NCBI GenBank assembly: GCA_020746105.1
Contig: CM036618.1
Span: 124,753,691 to 124,817,690, forward strand
Length of the DNA stretch: 64,000 bases
From: Trogon surrucura
Taxonomy: Eukaryota; Chordata; Aves; Trogoniformes; Trogonidae
Direction of reading: 5' to 3'
Part shown: in pieces, positions 24,311 to 35,714 of the stretch
Position numbering within the stretch: position 1 is the first letter of the stretch
How the letters are laid out: every line of letters starts with the position of its first letter
Notes under the pieces: model-generated
Told to the model about the DNA's origin: nothing
Databases searched by the model: none
The model's input: the letters and a program-made list of their open reading frames with translations, nothing else
Made by a program: the position numbers and the translations under genes

Positions 24311-27300
24311 ATACTTTTCTGTCTGTGAAAACTCATTTTTCATTTTAACAATAATTCCCAGGCAGGAAAAAACATGTCCTGTATTTTTTTTTACTGTGCC
24401 AGACACTGAAACAAAATATTGGGCCAAATTATGCTCTGATTTTGCAACTTAAAAATATGCCTTTGCAAGTTAGTGCTCAATTTAGTTCATTCCCTTCAGG
24501 CGTTTTCCATGTAATAAAAATTGTTTCTTTTCTCTTTTTTTGTTTTCCTCTCTCTCTTTCTTTCTCTCTTGCCATTTTGAGGAAAATGAAAACTCAAACA
24601 AGAGAATGAAGTCGGTTGTTAGATTAAATTTTTCTGTACTCTTGGTGTTACAAGAAAAGCATACAGAAGGCTCACTCTGGGTATCTTGCCTGGAAATCTG
24701 CATTATCAGTGTGACTAAAGCTGCTGATACAGATGAGGCATTTTGAGTTGCAGTAGCCAGTGATAAAAAAACCCAACAAAAACAACAGAGAAAAATGGAA
24801 CTTTGAGACCTTAATACTTTTGTTCAGCAATTTAGAGGGAGAAAGTGATGAGGTGGTCTGAAGATTTTCCTTCTCCACTACTTTTGCTGCTTCCACAACC
24901 CTGCAGGGGAGAGGACAACAGTCTTTGAGATATAATAGGTGTAAAACTAGGCAAATTCAACAAAGTTTTAGTGAGTGAGTGAGAATGGAGAGCAGCGTTC
25001 ACAACATTTTACTTGGCAATCTCTTTACAGGTACTCAGACGTGAAGACTGGGAGTGTGATACACAGAGACAGATTGCTGTGTGCTGGAGAACGGGGGATT
25101 TAAGGTACCATGAATAACACCACTTTTATTGGGCTAAGAAATGTAGAGTGCAAACCACGGTGTTTGGCACAAAAAGAGGAAGAAAAATCTCTTCATCACC
25201 AAAGTTTTTATGTTAATCCAATAAAAGCTGTTGCGATATCTATCATTGCTAGCTCTTTAAAAGCCACTAAGGGTGAAGGCCATAACCTACACATATCTTG
25301 AAAGTAGATATATCATTTTTTTCCTCCAGAAGTTAACTGATAAATTGCACATCTCTGTGTGTATATGTACATATGGGTGTGTATATGTTTTCCTGTGACT
25401 GTGAGACAAGTAGATAGCGAGGGAATGTAAAAGCTCATTATTGTTTATTGTCAAGTGTGGCAAAGGAACAGAAATTAAAGAGGCTGGAGGGGAAGCGAGC
25501 AGCTGTAGCTGTACTGACACCAATAACTTTTCACGAGGGTGAGTCAAAGCGTCGGGATGTCAGACCCTCATTCCTGCCCTTTTGAACTTACTTCTATAGA
25601 TCATGACAAAATAGAGAAGTGAGAGAAAGACACTCCTCTCCCCAGCGGGGCAGGGAGGAAACCAGCCGCTCATGCAAATATTTCAAGTGAGAAGTTGAAC
25701 ACACACCCTGCTCACATCCGCAGGGACGGCCAGTGTTAAGCAATACCAACATGGTTCGGAGGCGGAAACAGGTATAAAGTAGTAAGTACATGGGTGAGAA
25801 GTGGAGCTTCCTTGTGTCCGCTCATGTGAAGATTAAATAGTAATTTTTGGTGCGATGGGGCCTCTCAAATGTGCTGAGTGCAGCAGTACAGCCCCCAACA
25901 TGTGTGATTCAAGGGAGGAAGGAGCTCCGTGGAGCTTCCTGGCTGGGCTGGGGCTCAGCTGTCCCCAGGCACAGGCAGCAGCTCAGCGAGTTGTGCTCTC
26001 ACTCCAGGCACGTGGCTGGTGGCTCTGCCTGCAAGAAGCAACGAGCTGCATCCCCCATCACATCTCTCCTGCTGCTAACTGTGGGGCAGCTCATGCTGCG
26101 TTGGCACGAGTTGCCCTGTGGGACCTCTGCAAGGAGATGTTTACGCTCAGAGTGTTTCGTCCCTGAGAGTTGTCCCTGAATTCCACTCTGGGGCTGAGCC
26201 GGGACATGACACGGCAGCAGACCTGCTGCTGGGGCTGCTCACCATGCTTTCAAACTGGCCATGGGGCTTTCCACCGGGCCCTGCGTTGCAGGTGTTGCAT
26301 GCAGAGTGGCCACCACACGCCTCGCTAACTCTTCAGATTTTTTTTTTTATGTCTGTCTGCTACTCAAATGGCAATGGTTGAGGTCCCGCTGGGCTCAGGA
26401 GACGCTGCGCATTGATGTCATGCGGCATTGCATGGTCTAGGGTTTGTTTTTTAAGAGCAAAATGAGAAGTGAGAGGCAGCTGGCATGCTTACAGATCTTT
26501 TGTGAAAAGGTGGCCCTCAACTTACTCTCTTGGACAAAGCGATAAAGTAATTTGCAAAACCTGAATTCCCCACCAAGAGTAGCACAGGCTCCCTTTTCAT
26601 TCATCTTAAGAAATGGAGATAGCAAAGGATGCTCAAACTTGGATGATACCCAAGCGTGTTTTGCTCTCTTGGATTAAAATAAGCCACCTCTGAAATCGGA
26701 AGATTTCTGCTGAGGTCAAGAGGTGCTGCTTCTCACCTGCCAGCTATTTCTGCTTGAGGTCCTGTTGCAGTACCTCAAGGTCCCAGCTGAGACACACGTC
26801 CCACCGCAGCAGGAACTGTGCACACCCCATTGAAGAAAAACATTTGCTGTCTCACAGAGATTCACATTTAAATAAAAAATGGTCGGGAAAAAAGAAAGCA
26901 AAGTGACTCGGGGTGGCTAGGCTGGCTGGTGGAAGGTGTGGGACTTGACCTCTTCTGCTGGACTGGTGGACTCAAGATGAAGCCGTGCTGCTTTGTCCTG
27001 AGTGCGTGGCCTGTGTGGGCTTCCTGCAAGCATTAGCAACAGCAAAGAATTGCTTTTGATGTATGTACACGTGGTCAGTGTTGTTAATGTTACAATGAAT
27101 TGTAATTGATTCAGAAGTTCAACTGCATTGCACTGGCACGGGTTGAAAAGCTGGAAACAGCTGTATTGCCAGAAAACGCCTGTGTTTCCAGACAGCATCA
27201 CCGTGCCTAGTTCACCTAAGCCAAGGAGATATTTTACGTGAGTGGGTGTGTTATTTCAAAATGTGGATCTCTCTTGTTTTACACAAAGAAGCAGATTTTC

Positions 27301-30300
27301 AAACAGGGAAACGGGGACATAATATCCACTGAAAGTGCCTGGAAGTGAAGAGTGTCATTAGTAGCTCTGCAAAAGTTGCCCTGTCTGCACTCCTCTCGCA
27401 GTGCTTTGGTGACAATTTGTGAGCAACACTTAAGGGCTGATTTTAGTAAGTCTGGTTCTGCCTGCACTTTCCAGGCCTTATTACCCACCCCTCAGTTGTC
27501 CCGAATTTGCTGTTATTTCAAAAATCGCTATGTCACAAGAAAAAATCCTCCTCAGTTCTGAAGGTTAGCCACAAGTTTGATCATCTGCATCTTTCTTTTC
27601 AGTGTCTCCAATGGTATTTAAATAGTTTGATGACTTGTAAAACAGTGAAGGGTGGTTGTTCTTTCAGGCACTTTAAATTTTGACCTGTGCTATCTACTGA
27701 CGTAGGGATTTATTCTTGACTGTGGATAGTTAAAAGTGAAGATCTGGTCTTCCCCAATAGTAAATATCACATACCCGTAATGACCTTCACTGTAGGCAGC
27801 GTAGAGTGTTTTCTACACTATTTTGTTTTGCATTTAATATGTCTTGCTTTTTCAGCAGCAGTTAGGGAGTTTGGATCCTAAGCTTCACCTTTAATATGTT
27901 TTAACACCACTAGGCTACAAAACCTAGTAAAAGGCAGTCAGCATGTGCATCTATATTACAAAAAACCCCAACCCTTCACAATCCTGATGGCTGCCCAGAT
28001 CTTTTGGGAAGATCTCTGCTCATACTGCTCTCAAACTGCAGGTATACGTATTTTTGGTAGTACTCCATGACACAGGTCAGTGGTCACCCAAACCCTCTGC
28101 CACTTTTGGGGACCCTGGAAAACAAATTAAACCACGACATTCAAATTCTGAGAGGTAGAAATATCTTTCCCGGAGGAAATATTCAAATGAGGTGCACGAA
28201 CACCCTGAAGACTGGAACGGGACAGGAGCCAGGGAGCAGCGGCCTGTCCCCTTGCAAGAGGAAACAGCAAATAATGAGTTGCCTATAGAAGAGATAAAAG
28301 AAAAGCTGACCTCTGCGATAAGCATGGAGGTGGTGGGAACGATGAAGCAAGGAGGCAATTATCGCAACTCTCCGGGATGAAGTGGGTACAAGAGCTAGCG
28401 TAGCTGAGCAGTGAATTTCAGCTGGAAAAAAAATGGATCGCACACAGCTGCAGAGGTTAGTGCTGGAGACTGTATCAGAAAGAAGAAAAATGGATATTGC
28501 CTGCAGAGGGACTTGGCACTTTATTGGGCTTCCAGGAGAAGTCGGCTCCAGTGCATGCAGAAATTTCTGAGATGATTTTCCAGCTACTTTAGATTCACTG
28601 CAAACAGGTTTCAAGTGATAAAATTCTTTGGGGGATATGGGTTATAATGAATGATCCTTTTTAGAAGAGGAAACAAATAGTGGGATGTTGCAATGTTTTA
28701 GCAGTGAGAAAGCCATTGTTTCCAGATTTGTATTAATGATACGGAGTAGGAGGAGAATGGCGAGATGACAGCACTTGTAAATGAGGGAAGTGATCAAAGA
28801 TCAACGGCAGTCCCAGGAGGAAGGGTGAGAGCAGTTGGAAAATACTAAAATTTCAGCTCCGATTCTCATATCCCTTAGGATATTTTATAAATGTATTTTT
28901 TCCTGAAGAGTTTTCTGGGCACCTCAGCTCAAGGCAGTGTGTTAAGCCTGCCATACCTCTGTTATTTGGCCAGCAGTTAAATCCAGCTTCAGCTGCTAAT
29001 ACTGATGAGCCTGGGGTCAGGAGAGACCGCAATACTGGAGCTGTGTGAGCGACGGCCGGCTGATGTTATTTCAAGACTCCTGTCATGAGCGCAGCTCTCG
29101 CCGTGCAGACGATTCTGGGTATTACTCACAACTTGTAAGAACAAAGTGAAGAACAGTATTTGAACTGCATTTTCTAAATGCAGCCACATGAACAATACTT
29201 TGAAAAAAAAAAATCCCTGTCAAGAGGCATTTATATGCGGCACCAAGAAAAAAAGTAATAAAAAAAAATGGTCTGCTCTGGAGATCTAGATCTGTAGGCA
29301 GAAAGATGCAAAGTAGGAAATCCCAAAACACAAAAAGAATTATGTTGCTCAACTAACATTATATTTCTTGCATGATAATAATTATAAGCAGACGCACCAC
29401 TTGATGGTTTACAGATTTATTTCTCTTCTTTACTTAGTTCAGCTAAAATTTGTGAAGTATTTCCCTTCATTTGGGAAATAACTGGCTTGTTCTTATGACT
29501 TACAATCCAAAGCTGAGTGCAGTTTTTCAGGAGAAGCTGGATGTCTGCGAAGTAAGCGCTGTGATTTCATCGCATCTTACTGGGCTCGGTACAAAAGTTC
29601 CTGTTCAGGTGTAATCACCGGGACTATGCAGAAAATTACACCAGAGGAATGGAAGGGTTGTTTGCACTCTTTACATTTGCTGCAACAACAATCCCTTTAC
29701 ACAATGTCTGTAGGGATGCCAGAACCAAAAGTTCTAAAGAAACAAAAGCTCTAAAGAATTGCAAGTCAGGGAGAAGGCTTTCCATTTCTTTGGAAGTCAC
29801 CTGCCAGCCAGGCTCCCTGCACTTGCTTTTCTTCACCACCACTGCCGGCCCAAATTGTCTCACGTTCTCTGTTTGAAGATCATTTCAGCTGTTGACATGT
29901 TCTTTGTGTGACTTGTTACGTGAGGCCGCTCAATGCGGTGCGATACCCTGGCACAGCTTCAGCTCTGCTGCAGCTGAACATCGCTGCTGGGCTCCTCCTC
30001 AAGCAAAGCCCTCGCACCTCCTTCTTCAGCCTCTGGCACCCGCGATGCCTTCCTTTATTCAGTGTGCCCCCAAATCTCCCTCCTCTCAATCAGCCTTCCT
30101 GGGCCTTCTTCGTGTGAACACCGACATGGAGCAGGATTCTCCTGTACCGTGGAGTGAGCAACCTGTCTCGTCTCTGAAGGCAAAGGTAGATGTTCCACTT
30201 CTCGGGCTTTTCAAGTGACAGAAAATACCTGTCTGGGCATACAAACCGAGGCCCTTTCTGGCCAAAATTGCCATCCTCATCAGACATCATTTCAAGTGTT

Positions 30301-33089
30301 AGTCTTGGCAACAACGTCTCATTTAGCTCAGCCTATTCTCCTCAGTGATAATACACTTTGGTTTCCCATCTTTATCACAACGGGCAGCTTTGTGCTTAAA
30401 ATCTGCTTTTGGTTTTGCTGCTTCACATTTGTGTTGGGCATGTTTTGGTCAGGAAATTGTGTTTCCCCTGTGGACCACGTCCTTCACACCACCAGCTTGG
30501 TCTGTGTCTCACTGCCTGGTTTTCCCAAGGAGCTGGTCTCAAGCAGAAATGGGAGGTCACCTCTTGCGTGTTCTGAAAATTTCCAAGAAATATTCATTGG
30601 AAAGCAGATACTGAAATACTAAATGTGTACATAGAGTTAGAAGAGAATGTATTAGTAGCCCAATCCTTTTTATGTTTTTCTACAGAAATTTTAAGTGTAA
30701 ATACTTTTAGGGTTGAACAAGTGCTACCTTAAATCATTCAATCACTCCATATAGGCTGCAGCTCACTCAACAGCAAAGCTTAGGCCTGTTTCCAACCTCT
30801 CCTCAATAAAAAACACAGGATTGCTTCATCATATTCACAGTTTTCTTTCGGGCTGTCACTTTTCACCCTTCTTGGCCAGGTCCTTTTTCTGCAGCAGGAC
30901 AATCTGTAAGCTACCACTGCCTCACTTTGATTATTTGACCCAAATAATATAGTTTTTGCTTGTAATCAGGTGCAAATCTAACCCCTAGTAAAGCATCAAG
31001 AGCTGTATGTATGGATGACATACCTTGCTCCATCATGGGTGATTGGGGCCAGGCTCTCATGGACATCTTGTCCAGTACTGTTGGTAGAGTAACACCAGGG
31101 AAAGGTTTGGCACGTGCTGTAAAAATTAAACCTTGACCCAGCCATGAGCAAATTAGAGAGAGAAGGCTGTTTAAAATGCCTGATGGTGAAGTTAGATGAA
31201 GCCATTTCAACATTCACTGAAATACTTAATACTGGCTACTATGAATGTGTTTTCGTCTCAGTTAGAAGCAGTGGGATTACCCAGCTCGGAGATCTCTAGA
31301 TGGACTCTCCACCCATAGCTCCCCTCTGAGGACTGGGAGAAAAGATGATCCTTCACACGAGCCATCGTCCCCATGGCCTTATGCCTCTACCCTTCAACAC
31401 AGGAGAAAAATGAACCAGATACAGTTGGCTGGTGATTTGGTTTTCAGCCCAGCAGTTCTGACCAGAGGACGTTTGACTCTCCGTGACCAGAAGGCAGTTA
31501 GCTGCCAGCAAAGTATTTGTGTGAAGACTCGTGTAACATCTGGCTGACAAACCACATTACGTGTCTGTCCCCATGCCCCAGGAGTGAGCATCACAGTTCT
31601 TTGCCTCGATAGGCTGCATTACATGTAGTCAAAGCTGGGAACTTCTTGTGCTGTTGTCATACTCTGAGCTAGCATCCCAGACAGGGCTGATGTCAGGGAC
31701 CTGTCTCGAGGTGGGTAAGGGGCTCCATCTCAACTGCTGCTGCTCAGGTGACTTGCAGATAGCACAGTCCCTAAAAAATAAGCGCAGCAGTGGGCAAATC
31801 CGAGCCAAAAAATTGGCAGCTGAGCAGCTGCTGAAAGCCGCAACTCCTTCGCAAGTTCTGGTCTTCTCTGGTGGCGCCCAAGCTGCTTTCCTGACTTTTG
31901 GCAACGGCTTTTTGTTAATTGGGTCATACACGGCCATTGTATATGAAGCGCTACCCGATCCAGTAGGAACGGTGTTTTATGCCAGTGTGTCTTTTCACTT
32001 CCTAAGTCTCGCATTTTTCTTTGCTCTCCAGGTTATGCTGAGAAGGAAGGAGGGAGTCAGAGAGGGGAGATTAACCTTTCGCTGGCCATGATTCTTTCCC
32101 TCTTACCACAGAGGATTCGGCAACCCACCCCCGCTCCCATCCGGCCTATCTGTCTGAATTGCTGAAAGCATAATGCTCCCGTATGAGAGATAAGTAAGTG
32201 AGCTCTCTTTCTTTTCCATAGGGATGAACTGTAGTGTATGCAGATTATTAGGAGAAGAAAATAATATCAGAGAAAGGTGGCTTTCTTAAAAGGCATCAGT
32301 AGCATTAGTGTCATGTGTGAAGCACCCATTTGTGACAACTGTACAGACCTTTCAATGGAAAATTGTGCCGTGCTACCTTTTAAAGTATGAAATGCTAATT
32401 TTGGATTTACAGTTTTTGAACTGGAGGGCTGCATTTTGCATGGAATTTTGTTTAATTTCCCAGTGAAAAAAGGCATTTGAAACACAACTGCCTACAGCCA
32501 ACTGTCAACAAAAATCAACTGTAATAACACGCAGCCTGTCACTGATTTATGTGGTGATGTGGTAATCTTCTCAATTTAGCTGGATATTTCTTCTTTGTAC
32601 CAAATAGCTGAAAGACTTGCTAGACATTTATGAATATCGGGAGGTACTATTAGGATGATAATGGGACAAGATTAAAGGGGTGTTCACTGGTTCAAAGTGC
32701 CAGTTAAAGAGACAGGAAATCGAGAGGTGCAGATATATATGGCCCGTCGGTATGAGTGAACTTTATATTTTCAGAGTTGCTGAAGATTTGGGAGACAGCA
32801 TATTGAGATCCATCTGCCAGGAGAGCATCTTTCTAAAGGGAGACTGGGGGGGGAGCAGCTATATGCATTTTTTTCCCTTAAAAAAATCTGCTTTTTGTTT
32901 GGTAGGGGGTGGGGTGAAAATGTTAGGTATCAAAGATGGAGCAGATGAGCATGGGTGATGTTACGGTGAACAGGGTGCTCAGACATTTCACCCTTTTCTC
33001 CAAAAGTCTGAGCCTTAGACATGGTCACTTCGCACCAGGCTGCATCTTGGCAAGGATGGGCAAGTAAGATATTACACTTTGTGTGTGTT
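24311..33089. other. Long unique noncoding stretch
   Basis: About 8.8 kb without a supportable gene. It holds a CT-rich tract (24522-24572), alternating TG/TA-type words at 25355-25395, a GC-richer patch at 25850-26330, and an open frame of 74 codons (28159-28380) with unusually gene-like composition. A 147-codon frame at 31648-32091 has a hydrophobic C-terminal half but no recognised family. Confidence 0.5.
24522..24572. repeat. CT-rich simple sequence
   Basis: T/C low-complexity tract with CTCTCTCTCT and TTTCTTTC stretches, on the plus strand. Confidence 0.75.
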
Positions 33090-33530
33090 GCAGCTAAGAA
33101 AAGTAATTGGCCTCTCGTAAAGAGCTAGAACTAATGCAGACAAAACGATACCGCAAGACTTGAGCTGCAAATAAAGAGACAAGTTTGTGTTTTACAAAAA
33201 TGTATAATTTACCAGGCATTTCATTATGCCGTATAAAAAAGCAAAAATGATAATTGAAAATAAATGCGGCTGCCTAGCTACAGTATACGCTGCCAGCGTT
33301 ACTGGAAATAGAAGCGCTTTCTTGCTGAAGATAGTTAAAATTTCGATACGACTTCTGTCTGCAGATTTGTGTAATGTATCTTGTTAAATTTGTTTCAGTT
33401 TGGGTATTTGTTACAGAGGAGCAGGCAAAATGTGAGGATCTGTCTGTGTATTTTTATATGTAGGGGTTTATGCAATTACATTAATTATTAACAGCGTGCT
33501 CTGCAGATGCATGCATCTGCGGTGTCTGGG
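33090..33530. promoter_or_regulatory. Candidate AT-rich enhancer block ending in a palindrome
   Basis: AT-rich and repeat-free, with TTAATTA at 33481-33487 and many TAAT/ATTA cores. It ends with a perfect 18-bp palindrome (33503-33520) containing two opposed E-boxes. No coding frame. The cluster of homeodomain cores next to bHLH sites is a common enhancer arrangement. The call remains an inference. Confidence 0.38.
33503..33520. promoter_or_regulatory. Perfect 18-bp palindrome with paired E-boxes
   Basis: GCAGATGCATGCATCTGC equals its own reverse complement. It contains CAGATG and its mirror CATCTG, both E-boxes of the NeuroD/Atoh/Twist type, on either side of a CATG centre. It can bind a symmetric pair of bHLH dimers or form a short cruciform. 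Confidence 0.5.
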
Positions 33531-34056
33531 TGAGGATACACGTTGCTGAGTTTATTTCAGAGTGGTCAAAGTACACCCCTTACTTTCAAGGTTGCCAGAG
33601 CTGTTCCCCTGCAAACTTCAGTCTTCTAGGGAGCATGGGGACAAATATAAATATACCAAAGTAGTGTTATTTTCCCCTGAGGCAAAGGGAACTCTGAGTT
33701 TCCATTTTTCTCAGGCAATGTACAAAGATGGGGCTACTTGGGGATGTTGGGAGTTACTGGAGAAGGAGAGAATGGGTCCATGAATTGTCATTGCTTCTGC
33801 TCTGAAAGCCTCTTCCTGGCCCCCCTCATCCTCTGGCAATAAGAAGTTGCCACAGACACGGTGTCCATCTGTGTCCTGATCTACCTGCAGCAGTCCTGGT
33901 GCTTTCAACACCCAGAATGGGAAAATCTCTCCAGAGAGAGTTTTTTTGGGGTAAAAAAACTCCACCTCTCCTGGATTGAGATTTTTCCTCCAAACCCTTC
34001 AAGTTCTCAACAGGGACTGCTGCAGGTGGCTCTAGGTTCACTTATTCGGGGCATCT

Positions 34057-34092
34057 GCTCGCCCAGCAAAAGGCGCTCGCCCAACAAAAGGC
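34057..34092. repeat. Tandem duplication of an 18-mer (one mismatch)
   Basis: Unit 1 (34057-34074) and unit 2 (34075-34092) are adjacent and differ at one base (GCTCGCCCAGCAAAAGGC against the same with AAC for AGC). Confidence 0.85.
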
Positions 34093-34709
34093 CATGCAGC
34101 ATACCCAAGTTAGGAGTGAAGTTAGCGAGTTTTCATTAGCTCTGGAATTAAGCTGAAAAAGGAAAGAGTCCTTCCCTTGACAGAAAGAGGCTTGACACCA
34201 CTAAGCTGGCTCTAGAAACCAGAGAGCTATGGTCAGAAACAGCAAAACAAAATGAGTTGCTTATTGGGACTGCCAGACTGCTGATCCCCCACCAGGATGA
34301 ATGTGATGGGAACACTGGACCAAGTAGAGGGAAGTGAACTGATCAGAAGGAGAGTTATACTGTCATGTGTGTGTTTAGATCCACTGCTTATCTTAATTTT
34401 TATTTCCATTTGGACTTTTTTATGTGCAAACTCAGCTGCGCTGCATTGTTCAGTCAGTCACAGTTATGTCTGGATGGGTCAGGCCCTATGAATTCACTTG
34501 GCCTTGAAGCAAAAAGCTCATCATGAATAGTGAAAGAAAAGGAAAATAATGCCCGAGACAGAATGACTTCAAAACTTATTAATAACTACTCTTTCCCTCA
34601 TCATTTTCCTCCAGATTTTCCCTTTTCAAAATAGCTTGCCATTAGCAGTTGAACTTTCTGGAGTCAGTACTTTGATGGAACTGGTGCTCTGAAGCCAAAC
34701 GGAACAACA

Positions 34710-34753
34710 ATTATTATTGTTGTTGTTGTTGTTATTATTATTGTTATTATTTT
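34710..34753. repeat. TTG/TTA trinucleotide microsatellite
   Basis: About 14 triplets alternating blocks of TTA and TTG, such as (TTG)5 then (TTA)3. Likely length-polymorphic. Confidence 0.9.
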
Positions 34754-35439
34754 GTGAAGTAAAGGTTCATTTTGATAAGTTTAAAGCCCTAGATGAATAC
34801 AGAAAGGACTCAGTTCTGCCCTCAGCCATATCTAGTTTGCCTGAGTTGGCCACTTGAAACACAGCCAGAGAGATGGTCTTGAGACCATCGAGGTGTAAAC
34901 ACCACCGTCAGGTTCCCATCCAATAACTGCTTCCAGAAAAAGCAGGTCCCGTGCAGAGCATCATGGAGGGGATTTGCAATTATGAAGGAATAGGTTATAT
35001 CAGGGACGCAATTGACTGCCACTAAGTAGCTCAGCAACTCTCAGGGGCTTCCACTCAGGTTCCCAACGCCTCGACTCAGGCAGGAGATTTTCTTTCTTCA
35101 AAGGCTTTTATTAAAAACCAGTTCAGGTAAATGCTGACAATAAGCAAGCAAACCTGTTGAGCCCCAAGTCCACAACTTGCCAGGCGACAGGATGCTTCTC
35201 CGTGACATTTAAGAGAGCTAACAGCTGAAGAAAATATTGCATGTTTTACCCTTTCTACTTAAAATAACAAAAAGACCCCGCTGTTCCTGCAATTGCCTTC
35301 AGGTTCACATTCAGCAGACCATCCCAACCTCCCACACCCAAGGCCTTGAGGCTCTCAGCCACCCCCTTGTTCAAGGAGACCCTTTCCCCTCCTTGAATTC
35401 CCCTGCCAGGACTTTAACATGACCCAAATCTGCTCTGGC

Positions 35440-35714
35440 TACCCCAGAGGCAGCTCCATGCCAGGATTTAGGGTATGCTGAGTCAGGGCTGGGGAAGCCC
35501 AGCTGGGCAGGGATGTGGAGCAATTAGGGCCAATCAGCTGTAATTAGGAGTTAACTTGTTTACCCCAGGTACCTTTAAGCTCTGGTCGCCATGTTTTGAG
35601 CTTCGGTTTGCTCCTGGCGCGTTCAGCTCTGCTCCATCCTGCTTTGCCTTCCCTCGGAACATCTCCAGTGACATTGGTCTCCTTGTCTTGGGCAACCCCA
35701 GAATTCAGGTAAGA
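35440..35714 (+). promoter_or_regulatory. Promoter-like segment with possible noncoding first exon
   Basis: In order there is a CCAATCAG box (35530-35537), a TTTAA TATA-like element (35574-35578) about 40 bp downstream, a pyrimidine-rich C/T stretch with few A where a transcript start would be expected (about 35600-35610), and a strong 5' splice donor, CAG|GTAAGA, with GT at 35709-35710. A transcript starting near 35605 would give a first exon of about 100 nt. The ATG at 35591 is followed almost at once by a stop, so coding use is unlikely. The spacing would also fit a solo LTR or other transposon-derived promoter, which I cannot identify. No downstream exon is visible. Confidence 0.35.

Larger units (their letters stand above)
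33531..35439. other. Unique noncoding sequence with two small repeats
   Basis: Contains the tandem 18-mer at 34057-34092 and the microsatellite at 34710-34753. No gene or transposon is otherwise recognisable; frames are all under 95 codons. Confidence 0.55.

Noticed and set aside
31648..32091. 147-codon frame with hydrophobic stretches resembling membrane segments
   Set aside because: The hydrophobicity comes from T-rich DNA. The order of residues matches no membrane family I know, and no exon boundaries are convincing.
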